Notes: generated from the sequence alone by a model not told the origin. DNA of 64,000 nucleotides from Novosphingobium capsulatum NBRC 12533 (GCF_001598375.1 NZ_BCYV01000003.1:124001-188000); one strand, 5' to 3'. Shown: positions 1 through 9,015, counted from the first letter of the stretch. A program made the numbers and translations.

Positions 1-565
1 CAACTTCCGCAATCGCCTGCTGACGATCCCCACCTCGGTCGGCATCGTCGGGGCGGCCAACCTGGTGCAGAACGTGGGCAACGTGCGCGCCTATGGCCTG
101 GAAGCGGTGGTCAACTACAAGCTGCCCTACGGCTTCGCGCTGTTCGCTTCGTATAGCTACAACAACAACACCTATCGCGACAACGTGGTGACTGCCAACG
201 GTACGGCGCTCACCGCCGGCAAGACCGTGGTCGATACGCCCAAGCACCTGGCGCGCGGCGAAATCTCGTATGACAGCAATTCGTTCTTCGGGCGCGTTGC
301 GGTCAACTATATGTCCAAGCGCTATTTCACCTACCTCAACGACCAGTCGGTGCCGGGCCGCGCCCTGGTCGATGCCACGCTGGGCTATCGCATCGACGTG
401 GGCCAGCGCACGCCGCTGGAAATCCAGGTCAATGGCACCAACCTGTTCGACAAGAGCTACATTGCCACGATCGGTTCCAACGGCTTTGGCTTCTCGGGCG
501 ACAACCAGACCCTGCTGGCCGGTGCGCCGCGCCAGGTCTTCGTGACGCTCAAGGCCGGCTTCTGA
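1..565 (+). CDS. TonB-dependent receptor, C-terminal part (cut by window edge)
   Basis: The reading frame is open from base 2 to a TGA at 563-565, so the start lies outside the window. The visible ~187 residues are rich in alternating aromatic and small residues, as in the last strands of an outer-membrane beta-barrel. They contain a typical late-barrel motif (NGTNLFDKSYIATIG) and end in Phe (VFVTLKAGF), the usual C-terminal aromatic recognised by the BAM machinery. The family imports large or scarce substrates with TonB/ExbBD energy; the substrate cannot be read from this fragment. The gene ends just before an intrinsic terminator and is followed by a second receptor on the same strand. Confidence 0.88.
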   Translation, partial: NFRNRLLTIPTSVGIVGAANLVQNVGNVRAYGLEAVVNYKLPYGFALFASYSYNNNTYRDNVVTANGTALTAGKTVVDTPKHLARGEISYDSNSFFGRVAVNYMSKRYFTYLNDQSVPGRALVDATLGYRIDVGQRTPLEIQVNGTNLFDKSYIATIGSNGFGFSGDNQTLLAGAPRQVFVTLKAGF

Positions 566-615
566 TCCACCCTGCGCGAGGGGGGCCATGTGCCCCCGCG
601 CGATTCGCCTGATCG

Positions 616-651
616 GCCCCGCTTCGGTTTGCCCGGAGCGGGGCTTTTTTT
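616..651 (+). terminator. Intrinsic terminator after the first TonB receptor
   Basis: A perfect 8-bp stem (GCCCCGCT at 616-623 with AGCGGGGC at 637-644) is followed directly by seven T. It lies 50 bases after the receptor stop codon. Confidence 0.9.
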
Positions 652-715
652 GTGCGGACACATTTTGCCATGAACTGCAGGAAATCGCGGTAATCCGCCG
701 ATTTTGCTGCAGAAA

Positions 716-752
716 ATGTCAGGTTTCGGTCAAATGTGACAATTCCTGACAT
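716..752. promoter_or_regulatory. Inverted repeat upstream of the second TonB receptor
   Basis: ATGTCAGG at 716-723 and CCTGACAT at 745-752 form a perfect 8-bp inverted repeat separated by 21 bases, about 85-120 bases upstream of the receptor start. Position and symmetry suit a repressor or activator site. No regulator can be assigned. Confidence 0.4.
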
Positions 753-834
753 GCGCGCGTCACAAAAGTGCAGCCATGCCCACCTAGGGGGTGGCGCGAA
801 GGGGCGTTTGAGCCTCACCAGTGAGGGAAATCCG

Positions 835-3243
835 ATGTTGAAGAACACTGTTCGTGCCGGCCTTCTGGCCGGGGCGGGCGCGCTTGCGCTGAACGCCATG
901 CCGGCTTTCGCGGCCGAGACTGCACCGGCTGCCGATGCTGCGGCAGAAGCACCGGCAAGCGATGCTTCTGCGGGGGAAAAGGGCCTGACCGAAATCGTGG
1001 TCACCGCCACCAAGCGCGAAACCAACCTTCAGAAGACGCCGATCTCGATCAACGTCGTTTCGGCTGAAACGATCAAGGACCGCCACGTCCAGAGCCTGCT
1101 CGACCTCGCCGATGGCGCGGTGCCGTCGCTGCGCGTCGCCACCTTCGAAGCGCGCCAGACCGCGCTGACCATCGGTATTCGCGGCATCGTGCCGCTCGAC
1201 GCCAACCAGCCGGCGCGCGAGCAGGGCGTGGGCGTCTATATCGATGGCGTCTACATGGGCCGCCAGCATGGCCTCAACGCCGCGCTGTTCGACATGGAAC
1301 GCGTCGAAGTGCTCAAGGGCCCGCAGGGCACCCTGTTCGGCCGCAACACCGAAGGTGGCGCGCTCAGCCTCGTGTCCAAGGCGCCCTCGGGCCAGTTCGG
1401 CGGCCGCATCAGCGGTGGCTTTGGCAACTATGGTTCGTACAACGGCGAAATCCACCTCGACCTGCCCGAATACCACAACTTCTCGGTCAAGCTCGATGGC
1501 GTCGCCCAGTACCAGGGCGCCACGGTTAAGAACCCGCTCGCAGGCCAGACCGGCTGGAACTACTTCGACCGTCGCGGTGGCCGCATCGCCGTGCGCTGGA
1601 AGCCCACGAGCGATATCACCAACGATTTCAGCTATGACAACGGCTGGGACAGCAACTCGCCGTTCTACAGCCAGCTGCTGAACTACAACCCCAACAAGTG
1701 CGTCGCTGGCCCCGTGACCCAGGCCTGCAACACCCCGGGCACCAAGTTCACCGCGCTGACCGGCACCGTCAAGGCGCTGCCTGGCCTGGTCGTCGTCAAC
1801 GGCCAGACGCGCATGAAGGTGGCCGACATCGGCGTGCCGCAGCAGCCCAGCATCGACCGCACCCACGGCTTTACCAACACCCTGAAGTGGAAGGTCGCGC
1901 CCGAACTCGAACTGCGCTCGATCACCGCATGGCGCGGCGTGACCAGCGAACAGTGGGACAACTCGGGCGGTGCGCACCGTGTGCCGGTCTATGCCGCCAA
2001 CGCACCGTTCAGCCGCTATTCGCTGGCCAACCTGTGGCAGCACCAGTTCAGCCAGGAACTCCAGGCTGTCGGCTCGGTCGGCATCGTCGATTATGTCGCC
2101 GGCGTGTTCTACTTCAACGAGCACGTGTCGGATAACGCCGCCACGCCCAACTCCAACATCTGGAATGCTGACGGCACCGGCTACACCATCAACACCGCCG
2201 CGCTGCAAAATCCGTTCGCGTCGATCGACCGCGCGTCGGTGGCCAATTCCAAGAGCCTGGCTGGCTATGCCCAGGCAACCGTTAACCCGACCGAGGCACT
2301 GCACATCACCGTGGGCGGCCGCTACACCCACGACGAAAAGAAGGGCACGCTGGTCACGTTCCGCAATGCCGCCAACGGCAACACGCTGGACAAGACCTGG
2401 AACAAGTTCAACCCGATGGCGACCATCGCCTATGACGTGAACGATGGCCTGCATGTCTATGCCAAGTATGCCACCGGCTATCGCGCTGGCGGTGCATCCT
2501 CGCGCTCGCCCACGTATCGCGGGTTCGATCCGGAAAACGTGAAGTCCTATGAAGTCGGCCTCAAGAGCGACTTCTGGGATCATCGTGCCCGGTTCAACAT
2601 TGCCGGCTACATCATGGACCGCAAGAACAGCCAGGTTGACTTCAACGCGATCTACGTGTCGGGCTCGTCCAACGTCAACGTGCTGGAAACGGTCAACGTT
2701 CCTGGCGTGACCAAGATCCGCGGCATCGAAGCCGATCTGACGGTCAAGCCGGTGGAAGGTCTGACGCTGAACGCCTCCTACGCCTACACCTACACCAAGC
2801 TGCCGCAGGTGACGAACCCGTTCACCGGCATCACCCAGAACGTCTACGTGGTGTTCACCCCGCGCAACGCGGCGTCGGGCTCGATCGACTATGCCCACCC
2901 GATTGGCACCAATGGCACGGAAGTGCGCTTGCACCTGGATGGCAACTATTCGCAGGCCACCCAGACGTTTGACCAGTATGCTACCAAGAACGACGCTTCG
3001 GTGGTGTTCAACGGCCGCCTGGCCCTGGCCGACATTCCGGTGTCGAACACTGGCCAGAAGCTGACGGTGGGTCTGTGGGGCCGCAACCTGTTCAACACCG
3101 CCTATGTCTATCGCCGCGATCCGTCGAATTCGATCCCGGCGTTCTCGACCTCGGCCAATGGCAATATCAACAATGTCCTGGGTGATTACGGCAACTTCAA
3201 CGCGCCGCGCACCTATGGCCTGGACGCCACGATCAACTTCTGA
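835..3243 (+). CDS. TonB-dependent receptor
   Basis: This 802-residue outer-membrane receptor has a signal peptide of about 25 residues ending AMPAFA. A TonB-box-like segment (EIVVTATKRE) follows, then a plug domain with the usual LKGPQGTLFGRNTEGG signature, and a long beta-barrel ending in Phe (GLDATINF). I chose the ATG at 835 because GAGGGA sits just upstream and the signal peptide begins there; the frame is open to 736 but gives no signal sequence. The type resembles the large sphingomonad receptors for complex organic substrates. It stands alone between two terminators, so there is no operon context to name a substrate. Confidence 0.93.
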   Translation: MLKNTVRAGLLAGAGALALNAMPAFAAETAPAADAAAEAPASDASAGEKGLTEIVVTATKRETNLQKTPISINVVSAETIKDRHVQSLLDLADGAVPSLRVATFEARQTALTIGIRGIVPLDANQPAREQGVGVYIDGVYMGRQHGLNAALFDMERVEVLKGPQGTLFGRNTEGGALSLVSKAPSGQFGGRISGGFGNYGSYNGEIHLDLPEYHNFSVKLDGVAQYQGATVKNPLAGQTGWNYFDRRGGRIAVRWKPTSDITNDFSYDNGWDSNSPFYSQLLNYNPNKCVAGPVTQACNTPGTKFTALTGTVKALPGLVVVNGQTRMKVADIGVPQQPSIDRTHGFTNTLKWKVAPELELRSITAWRGVTSEQWDNSGGAHRVPVYAANAPFSRYSLANLWQHQFSQELQAVGSVGIVDYVAGVFYFNEHVSDNAATPNSNIWNADGTGYTINTAALQNPFASIDRASVANSKSLAGYAQATVNPTEALHITVGGRYTHDEKKGTLVTFRNAANGNTLDKTWNKFNPMATIAYDVNDGLHVYAKYATGYRAGGASSRSPTYRGFDPENVKSYEVGLKSDFWDHRARFNIAGYIMDRKNSQVDFNAIYVSGSSNVNVLETVNVPGVTKIRGIEADLTVKPVEGLTLNASYAYTYTKLPQVTNPFTGITQNVYVVFTPRNAASGSIDYAHPIGTNGTEVRLHLDGNYSQATQTFDQYATKNDASVVFNGRLALADIPVSNTGQKLTVGLWGRNLFNTAYVYRRDPSNSIPAFSTSANGNINNVLGDYGNFNAPRTYGLDATINF

Positions 3244-3266
3244 TCGCACCAGCGCACAAAACAAAG

Positions 3267-3295
3267 GGGTGGCGGGGAAACCTGCCGCCCTTTTT
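3267..3295 (+). terminator. Intrinsic terminator after the second TonB receptor
   Basis: A 10-bp stem with two G-T pairs (3267-3276 with 3281-3290) and a GAAA tetraloop is followed by five T, 23 bases after the stop codon. Confidence 0.88.
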
Positions 3296-3316
3296 CGTTG
3301 GTATCGCGCTTGGTTT

Positions 3317-3413
3317 CCACCACCCCCCGACCCCCTCCTCTGAAGAGGAGGGGGAGTTAAAGCGCCAAAACAAAAGCCCCCTCCTCTTCAGAGGAGGGGG
3401 TTGGGGGTGGTGG
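3317..3413. repeat. Palindromic repeat family A, two copies facing apart
   Basis: Copy 1 (3317-3354) and copy 2 (3376-3413) are reverse complements. Each has a hairpin core CCTCCTCTTCAGAGGAGG flanked by a C-run and followed by TTGGGGGTGGTG. Twelve copies occur in this window, all between genes. This pair separates a plus-strand receptor from the minus-strand glycan operon. Confidence 0.93.
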
Positions 3414-3445
3414 AAACCTTGCGCAAACCAAGCGCAAGCGCCAGA

Positions 3446-4618
3446 TCAAGCCGCCTGGCGCGCGCCTGCCAGCACCGCTTCATAGCTGGCGAACAGCTCG
3501 CGGAAATGATCGTCCATCGTGCGCGGCGGCGGCAGGTCGGCGCGGGGGCCATCCAGCCCGCTTTCGCGCGCCAGGGCATATTGCGCCACGGCTTCAGTGG
3601 CGGCGGCGGCGTTGGCGGATTCATATATCCAGCCGTTCGACGCGCGCGCCTGGTCGCTCGCGCCGCCCTGGTCGGGCGCGATCAGCGGCAGGCCGCTGGC
3701 CCGGGCTTCGGCGGCGACCATGCAGAATGTCTCGGCCTCGCAGCCATGCAGCAGGGCATCGGTGCTGGCCATCACGCGGGCCAGTTCGTGGCGCTTGGTG
3801 ATCGGGGCCAGCACGCGGATATGCGGGTTGCCGCCAATGCGCCGCTCGATCGCCTTGCGCTCGCGCCCCTGGCCGGCCAGCACCATGCCCACCGGGCGGC
3901 GGTTTCCCGCGGCGGTGACGGCATCGACCAGCATCGGCCAGCGCTTTTCCGGGGCAAAGCGCCCGACGCCCAGCAGCAGCGTGGCATCCTCTGGCAGCTC
4001 GCACAGCTCGAGCATGCCCTTGCGCAGCGCCAGATCGCGGAATTCGGGCGAGAAAATGCCGGGATCGACGCCCATGGGGTTGGTCACCACCCGAGTCAGG
4101 CCACCGGCAGTGAGCCGGTCAGACAGGCTGGCACTGGCGCTGACGATCATGTCATAGCGCTCGTCCAGGCGGCGCAGGTGCCGCCAATAGCGCTCGAAAG
4201 CCTTGTCGATCGTGGGCCGCGTGGCCACCGGATCGAACCAGCGATAGGCATAGGCCGAGAGCGGATCGGCATGCATGATCAGCGCACGCGGCGCGTGGCC
4301 GGGCCAATCGGCAATCACGCTGGCGCTGCGCCAGGGCGACGATGCCTCGACGAAATCGGGCTTTTCCTCGTCCAGCGCGGCATAGAGGGCGGGGATGTCG
4401 GAAAACCAGCGATAGTTGAAATCGAGCGGGAACAGCTGGCTCTTCAGCCAGCGGATGCGGCCATTGGGCCCACGCTCCTCGACATGGTCGCGCTGGCCAG
4501 GGGCGATGACGGTAATGTCATGCCCCAGCGCCGCCGCTGCCTTGAGCTTGCGATCGACATAGGTGCGCACCCCGCCGCCCTTGGGGGCGTAGAATGCGCT
4601 AACATCGACAAGCTTCAT
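3446..4618 (-). CDS. GT4-type glycosyltransferase
   Basis: This 390-residue GT-B retaining glycosyltransferase has an N-terminal acceptor domain opening with FYAPKGGGVRTYVD, the glycine-rich start typical of GT4 enzymes. The C-terminal half has the donor-side motif LLLGVGRFAPEKRW and the E-x7-E element in CEAETFCMVAAEA. It probably transfers a sugar from a nucleotide or lipid donor to a lipid or glycan in the cytoplasm; donor and acceptor are unknown. It is the last gene of the operon. Its ATG shares one base with the upstream DUF2141 stop (TGATG), so the two are likely translationally coupled; a GTG one codon earlier is also possible. Confidence 0.88.
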   Translation of the reverse strand: MKLVDVSAFYAPKGGGVRTYVDRKLKAAAALGHDITVIAPGQRDHVEERGPNGRIRWLKSQLFPLDFNYRWFSDIPALYAALDEEKPDFVEASSPWRSASVIADWPGHAPRALIMHADPLSAYAYRWFDPVATRPTIDKAFERYWRHLRRLDERYDMIVSASASLSDRLTAGGLTRVVTNPMGVDPGIFSPEFRDLALRKGMLELCELPEDATLLLGVGRFAPEKRWPMLVDAVTAAGNRRPVGMVLAGQGRERKAIERRIGGNPHIRVLAPITKRHELARVMASTDALLHGCEAETFCMVAAEARASGLPLIAPDQGGASDQARASNGWIYESANAAAATEAVAQYALARESGLDGPRADLPPPRTMDDHFRELFASYEAVLAGARQAA

Positions 4619-5166
4619 CACGCGCCCTTGAGTGGCCCCACCGACATCAGACCGTTACGGTAGTTCATCACGATCCGCAACGTGGTCGGTCCGTTTCCAG
4701 CCGAAACGGTGGCGCTGGCCGCCTTGGGCTTGGACCAGCCCAGGCGGGGGTTGCCGGAAAAGCCGATGCCGTCGCGCTGCCAGTTGAACTTGCGGTTGCC
4801 GTCGCGGTCATGCAGCACCGAAACGGTGTATTGGCCAGGGCCGGGCAGGCGCACGCACAGGCGTGGCGTGGGTTCGGCCGGGGTGTTGACCTCCACGCGG
4901 CGAAACGTCTTGCCCGCGCCGACCAGCACGTTGTCATCGGCCAGGAAATCGCTGTCGTTGGCCGGATAGACTTCCAGCTTGAGCTTGCCGGTGTGGTCCT
5001 TGAGGCCCAGGATATCGACCATGAACGAGGGGCCATGCTCGCCAGGGCGGCACTGCCCTTCGGCCTTGCCGAGATCGGGGGTGGACGGCGGCAGCGGGCC
5101 GGCGCCCCCCAGCAGCAGGGCGGCGGGAATGACTGCGACAGGTGCCAGCAGGGCCAGCTTCTTCAC
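4618..5166 (-). CDS. Exported DUF2141 family protein
   Basis: The 182-residue product has an N-terminal signal sequence (KKLALLAPVAVIPAALLLGG, no lipobox Cys). A DUF2141 domain follows, recognisable by VLHDRDGNRKFNWQRDGIGF and the FSGNP segment. DUF2141 proteins are small periplasmic or surface beta-sandwich proteins with no known biochemical role. The gene begins with a GTG overlapping the upstream stop by four bases (GTGA) and ends overlapping the next start. It is therefore embedded in the glycosyltransferase operon, which suggests an accessory role in glycan binding, export or remodelling. That role is inference. Confidence 0.85.
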   Translation of the reverse strand: MKKLALLAPVAVIPAALLLGGAGPLPPSTPDLGKAEGQCRPGEHGPSFMVDILGLKDHTGKLKLEVYPANDSDFLADDNVLVGAGKTFRRVEVNTPAEPTPRLCVRLPGPGQYTVSVLHDRDGNRKFNWQRDGIGFSGNPRLGWSKPKAASATVSAGNGPTTLRIVMNYRNGLMSVGPLKGA

Positions 5167-6062
5167 GCGTTCTTCTCCTTCTGCACGAGATCCAGCAGCA
5201 TCAGACCGATGAACAGGATCACGTGTGTGGCAACGATCAGCATCGATATCATCGCGATCATGACATCAGTCTGAACTCCCTTGCCCACGATCAGCGGCGT
5301 GATGCCGGCAAACGCGATATCCTTATTGGGGATGAAGGGAAGGCGTGCCACCAGCAGGCGGATGGTGGAAAAGAGGATCCAGGTGCCGATCGACACCTCG
5401 GGCAGGATCAGGTGCCAGGACAAGGCGGTAAAGCCCATGCCGGCGGCGATGCGCAGGCAGTGGACCATGAAGACGAACCACAGCGCGCGGCCCGAAAGGC
5501 TGAAAATGCCCTTGCGCAGGAACGTGATGACCAGCGACGTCGCCAGGGCAAAGGCGATGGCCGAAACGATCAGCCAGGTGTTCTGGCCGAAATCGACCCG
5601 CCCGCTGACATACCAGGTAATGCCCATCATCAGGATCGTGATGATGTTGCCGGCCAGCGCCGAAAGGATCGCCACGTCCTTCACCGCGCCAAAGGGCGAA
5701 CCCTCCATCTTCACATGGCGGCGCGCCCAGTCGTAGAAATAGACTTCCCCGACATAGCCCAGCAGCAGTTCGTTGCCGACCAGCTTCTTGAGCAGCGGCG
5801 CCAAGCCCGAAAACGGGATGCCCCACAGCTTGCGGAAGATCACCCAGTCGGCCACCGGCCCAGCGAAATAGCTGGCAGCCAGCACCAGCCAGATCAGCGG
5901 GGAGCGCGGGATGATCGATACCACCATCAGCCAGTTGAGCTGGCGCAGCTGCCACAGCACGGCGCACAGGATCGCCACCGAAACGGCGGGGCCCAGATAG
6001 GCGCTCCATTTGCGCAGGCCGCTGGCTTGGGGAGCGGTCTCGGGAATCGCGGGTGTCGTCAT
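5163..6062 (-). CDS. Multi-pass membrane protein, possibly flippase-like (lysyl-PG-synthase TM type)
   Basis: The product is 299 residues with roughly eight hydrophobic segments, among them AYLGPAVSVAILCAVLWQL, SPLIWLVLAASYFAGPVADW, VAILSALAGNIITILMMGI and VMIAMISMLIVATHVILFIG. The layout resembles the UPF0104 / lysylphosphatidylglycerol-synthase transmembrane family, often found beside glycosyltransferases and suspected of moving lipid-linked substrates. I see no clear signature motif, so the family call is tentative. The last four bases overlap the DUF2141 start. A 111-base gap separates it from the upstream glycosyltransferase. Confidence 0.72.
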   Translation of the reverse strand: MTTPAIPETAPQASGLRKWSAYLGPAVSVAILCAVLWQLRQLNWLMVVSIIPRSPLIWLVLAASYFAGPVADWVIFRKLWGIPFSGLAPLLKKLVGNELLLGYVGEVYFYDWARRHVKMEGSPFGAVKDVAILSALAGNIITILMMGITWYVSGRVDFGQNTWLIVSAIAFALATSLVITFLRKGIFSLSGRALWFVFMVHCLRIAAGMGFTALSWHLILPEVSIGTWILFSTIRLLVARLPFIPNKDIAFAGITPLIVGKGVQTDVMIAMISMLIVATHVILFIGLMLLDLVQKEKNA

Positions 6063-6173
6063 CGTTTCTCGTTCAGGCCCGGGCGCGGCGTTACAGCGAA
6101 CATGGTCGCCGCGCTATCCGCTTTCTGCGGGTTGGCGTGTGCGACGGGTTCGCCCGTGCCGGGCAGCGGGTGA

Positions 6174-7310
6174 TCAGCCATGGGCCAGTCGCTGCATTTC
6201 AACGACATAGCTTTGGGCGGCAATTTCCACAGTAAAACGGCGCGCCTGGGCGCGGGCGGCGGCCGAATCGAACGGCAGGCTGGTGATGCGATCCATCGCC
6301 GCGGCCAGCGCCGGCGCGTCGCGCACCGGCACGAGCAGGCCAAAGCGGCCCTGGCCGAGCAGATCGCCCATGCTCACGCTGCATGTCGTGGCTACCACCG
6401 GCAGCCCGGCGGCCAGCGCCTCGGGCACCACGGCGGGCACACCTTCATAATCGGATGACATGACCAGCGCATCGGCGCCAAGCAGCGCGGCGGACACCGG
6501 ATTGACATGGCCGGGCAGATCGACCCGATCGGCAATGCCCAGGCTGCGGGCGAGGGCTTCCAGGCCCTTGCGTGCCGATCCTTCGCCCAGGATGGTCAAC
6601 CGATCATCGCCCCGCGCGATCTGGGCAAAGGCGCGCAGCAGCAGCGGAAAGTTCTTTTGCGCCGCCAGCCGGCCGATCGCCAGGAAGCGGCGCCCGCCGG
6701 CCGCATCGCGCGGCGGGCGGGGCAGGGCTTCGAGGTGGGCGATCTGCGCCTCGTCCAGCGCGGGGTCATCGATGATCGCGACGCGTTCGGGCGGCGCGTG
6801 CATCAGCGTTTCCAGTTCGGCCCGCATCGGCGCAGCCATGCCGACCAGGCGATCGAGCAGGCGGCCCTGGATTTTTAGCCACTGGCGATAGAACGGCCGC
6901 GCCGGGGCGGGCAGATCGGCCCGCGCCAGATCGTTGCTGATCTTGGCCAGGATCGGCGGGCAGCGCTTGCCCAGCAGCAGCCGCATGGTCACGGCCACCA
7001 CGGTATAGGAATTGCCCGCGCAAAACAGCACATCGGGGCGGTGGCGGCGGATCGCACCCGGCAGGCGCAGCATCATCCACAGCGTTTCCCACGCTGCGGT
7101 GGGCACGCCATGGCTATCGAACACATCGGCCGCAAGCCCCGGCCATTCGCCGCGCATCGCGCCCTGAGTGCGCCCCAGCACCAGACGCGCATCGACGCCC
7201 TGCGCCAGCCAGGCGCGGTGCAGGCGCAGCGCCACGCGCTCCACCCCGCCCGGCTCGAAGCTGTGCAGGAAGGTCAGAACGCGCAAGGGTCGGTGCGTGA
7301 TCGCGGTCAA
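6174..7310 (-). CDS. GT4-type glycosyltransferase, TTG start
   Basis: This is a 378-residue GT-B glycosyltransferase. The N-terminus reads LRVLTFLHSFEPGGVERVALRLHRAW, the classic start of GT4 enzymes. The C-terminal domain has FLAIGRLAAQKNFPLLLRAF, ILGEGSARKGLEALARSLG and the E-x7-E segment around SSDYEGVPAVVPEALAAGLP. The frame runs upstream into the deacetylase gene, but that extension does not look like glycosyltransferase sequence. The only sensible start is a TTG at 7310 that overlaps the deacetylase stop (TTTTGA). Coupling to the upstream gene would explain the weak start. Substrates are unknown. Confidence 0.86.
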   Translation of the reverse strand: MTAITHRPLRVLTFLHSFEPGGVERVALRLHRAWLAQGVDARLVLGRTQGAMRGEWPGLAADVFDSHGVPTAAWETLWMMLRLPGAIRRHRPDVLFCAGNSYTVVAVTMRLLLGKRCPPILAKISNDLARADLPAPARPFYRQWLKIQGRLLDRLVGMAAPMRAELETLMHAPPERVAIIDDPALDEAQIAHLEALPRPPRDAAGGRRFLAIGRLAAQKNFPLLLRAFAQIARGDDRLTILGEGSARKGLEALARSLGIADRVDLPGHVNPVSAALLGADALVMSSDYEGVPAVVPEALAAGLPVVATTCSVSMGDLLGQGRFGLLVPVRDAPALAAAMDRITSLPFDSAAARAQARRFTVEIAAQSYVVEMQRLAHG

Positions 7311-8086
7311 AACAGGCTCGTCGGGCCGGTCAGACTGGCATAGCGCGCGGGTTCGTGGCTCTTGGCAAAGCGTGCCAGCGTGGCATCGATCGAGCGCAGC
7401 AGGGCAGGCACCGTGGTATCGCCGGGATGCACCGCCACGCGCACCGTCCGCGTCAGCGGCAGCGCCTGGCGGGCCAGGGCGGAAAACCACAGCGAAGAGC
7501 GGATGCGCGCCTTGCTGCGGCTGGCCCAGGTGATCACCGGCCCCTTGGCCAGCACTTCGCCGCTTTGCGGGCGCCACACTTTCATGTGGTCTTCGGCCAG
7601 GGCAAAGCCCAGCTCAGCCATGGCCTGGTGCGCGCCGGGGCCATAGAGCCAGGCCGGCGCGATGAAGCCGGTCACCGGGCGGCCGAGAATGTCTTCGACC
7701 AGAGCCTTGCCCTGCGCCATGCGGGCCAGCGCCTCGGCATGGGACAGGTTGAGGAATTCACCCTCGCCGGCGGTCATGTGCTTGCCCTTGAAGCCGGCCA
7801 GACCTTGCTCCGCGGGGGTTTCGTCCTTGTGGCACCAGCCGTGCAGGAACATCTCGATGCCCATGTCGGCCCATTGCCGCAGCCGTGCCTGGAACGCGGC
7901 ATTGCCCGCCAGTGGCGCGCTGCGCCAGTGATCCGGGATCACCAGCATGGCAAACTTGCCCGTGCCCAGATGGCCGGACAGGCGCTCTGCCAGGGCGTCG
8001 ACCTGCCGTTCGAAACGCGGGCTGACATCGTGGATCGAGGCCAGCAGGCGCTTGCGCGGCGCATCGGGAATCGCTGGTGCTGTCAT
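7307..8086 (-). CDS. DUF2334-type polysaccharide deacetylase family protein
   Basis: The 259-residue protein has the divergent polysaccharide-deacetylase (NodB-like) fold of DUF2334. It carries an N-terminal metal-binding Asp in LLASIHDVSPRF, the H-x3-H element in MFLHGWCHKDE and a C-terminal strand with VRVAVHPGDTT. Such enzymes remove acetyl groups from amino sugars or act on related bonds. There is no signal peptide, so a cytoplasmic role is likely. I chose the ATG at 8086 because homology begins about 12 residues later; the open frame upstream is low-complexity. It is the first gene of the five-gene minus-strand operon. Confidence 0.83.
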   Translation of the reverse strand: MTAPAIPDAPRKRLLASIHDVSPRFERQVDALAERLSGHLGTGKFAMLVIPDHWRSAPLAGNAAFQARLRQWADMGIEMFLHGWCHKDETPAEQGLAGFKGKHMTAGEGEFLNLSHAEALARMAQGKALVEDILGRPVTGFIAPAWLYGPGAHQAMAELGFALAEDHMKVWRPQSGEVLAKGPVITWASRSKARIRSSLWFSALARQALPLTRTVRVAVHPGDTTVPALLRSIDATLARFAKSHEPARYASLTGPTSLF

Positions 8087-8320
8087 GCCGGAAACGCTCG
8101 TGATCCCTTTTGTCTCGGCGCCAAGGCCCCCCTTGCACCGGCCCATGGGCCTGTCGCAAATGGCGGGAAAATGCAACCGGGTTCCGGTGCTTTGCCACCG
8201 GGCGCAAAACGCTGTCGCTTCATCGCCAGATGATTGTCTATCGCAAAGATTGAGTTATCTCTTGTTCATGTCGGGACGTAAACCGAGTCGACCGGCCGCT
8301 TCCTTGGTGGGAGAACTTGT

Positions 8321-9001
8321 ATGGCCCATGAACATGCCTTTAGCCGCACTGCCGATCCGATCATCCTGACCGTGCCGGGGCTGGACAATTCCGGCCCTGA
8401 CCACTGGCAAACCATTTGGGAACAGACACTTCCCGATTGCCACCGGGTTGACCTCGGGCTGTGGAATGATCCGCACCGCAACACCTGGGTCAACAAGCTG
8501 GCCCTGGCGATCCAGCGTGCCCACGAAGGGGCCGGGCGCCCCGTCGTGCTGGTGGCGCACAGCCTAGGCTGCCTGGCCGTGGCCTGGTGGGCGGAATATG
8601 AACGCTTGGCCAATGGCCCGCGCCAGATGCCGGTGATTGGCGCTTTGCTGGTGGCGCCGCCCGATGTGGAAGACGGGGTGAAAGACCGCCGCCTGACCCG
8701 CTTTGCCCCGGTGCCCGAAACCGAACTGCCGTTCCCCGCGATCGTGGTGGGCAGCCGCGATGATCGCTATGCCACGCCCGGGGCCACGCGCCGCCTGGCC
8801 CAACGCTGGGGCGCGCGATTTGCCGATGCTGGCGCCGCCGGGCACATCAACGCGCAATCGGGCCTGGGTGAGTGGGCGTTCGGCCGCCTGCTGCTCAACC
8901 GGCTGCTGCCGCGCGCGCTGTCGCTCGATGATGGTCAGGCCACCTATGTGCCCGCGCCGCGCCGCTTCGTCGATCCGGCCTTGCGCCGCCTGGGGGCCTG
9001 A
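8321..9001 (+). CDS. RBBP9/YdeN-type alpha/beta hydrolase
   Basis: This 226-residue serine hydrolase belongs to the small RBBP9/YdeN group. It opens with ILTVPGLDNSGPDHWQTIWE, the conserved oxyanion and tryptophan region of that group. The nucleophile is Ser81 in VAHSLGC. The likely acid is Asp147 or Asp148 in GSRDDRY and the likely base His175 in AGHINAQSGLG, so the triad is complete. The physiological substrate of these enzymes is not known. GGGAGA precedes the ATG by six bases. The gene stands alone, divergent from the glycan operon and convergent with the glycogen operon. Confidence 0.88.
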   Translation: MAHEHAFSRTADPIILTVPGLDNSGPDHWQTIWEQTLPDCHRVDLGLWNDPHRNTWVNKLALAIQRAHEGAGRPVVLVAHSLGCLAVAWWAEYERLANGPRQMPVIGALLVAPPDVEDGVKDRRLTRFAPVPETELPFPAIVVGSRDDRYATPGATRRLAQRWGARFADAGAAGHINAQSGLGEWAFGRLLLNRLLPRALSLDDGQATYVPAPRRFVDPALRRLGA

Positions 9002-9015
9002 CAAGGCGTTCAATC

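Noticed and set aside
784..3264. Long minus-strand open frame opposite the second TonB receptor
   Set aside because: It is a mirror of receptor codon use in GC-rich DNA; the translation is rich in Arg, Gly, His and Val with no domain, and the plus-strand gene is clear.
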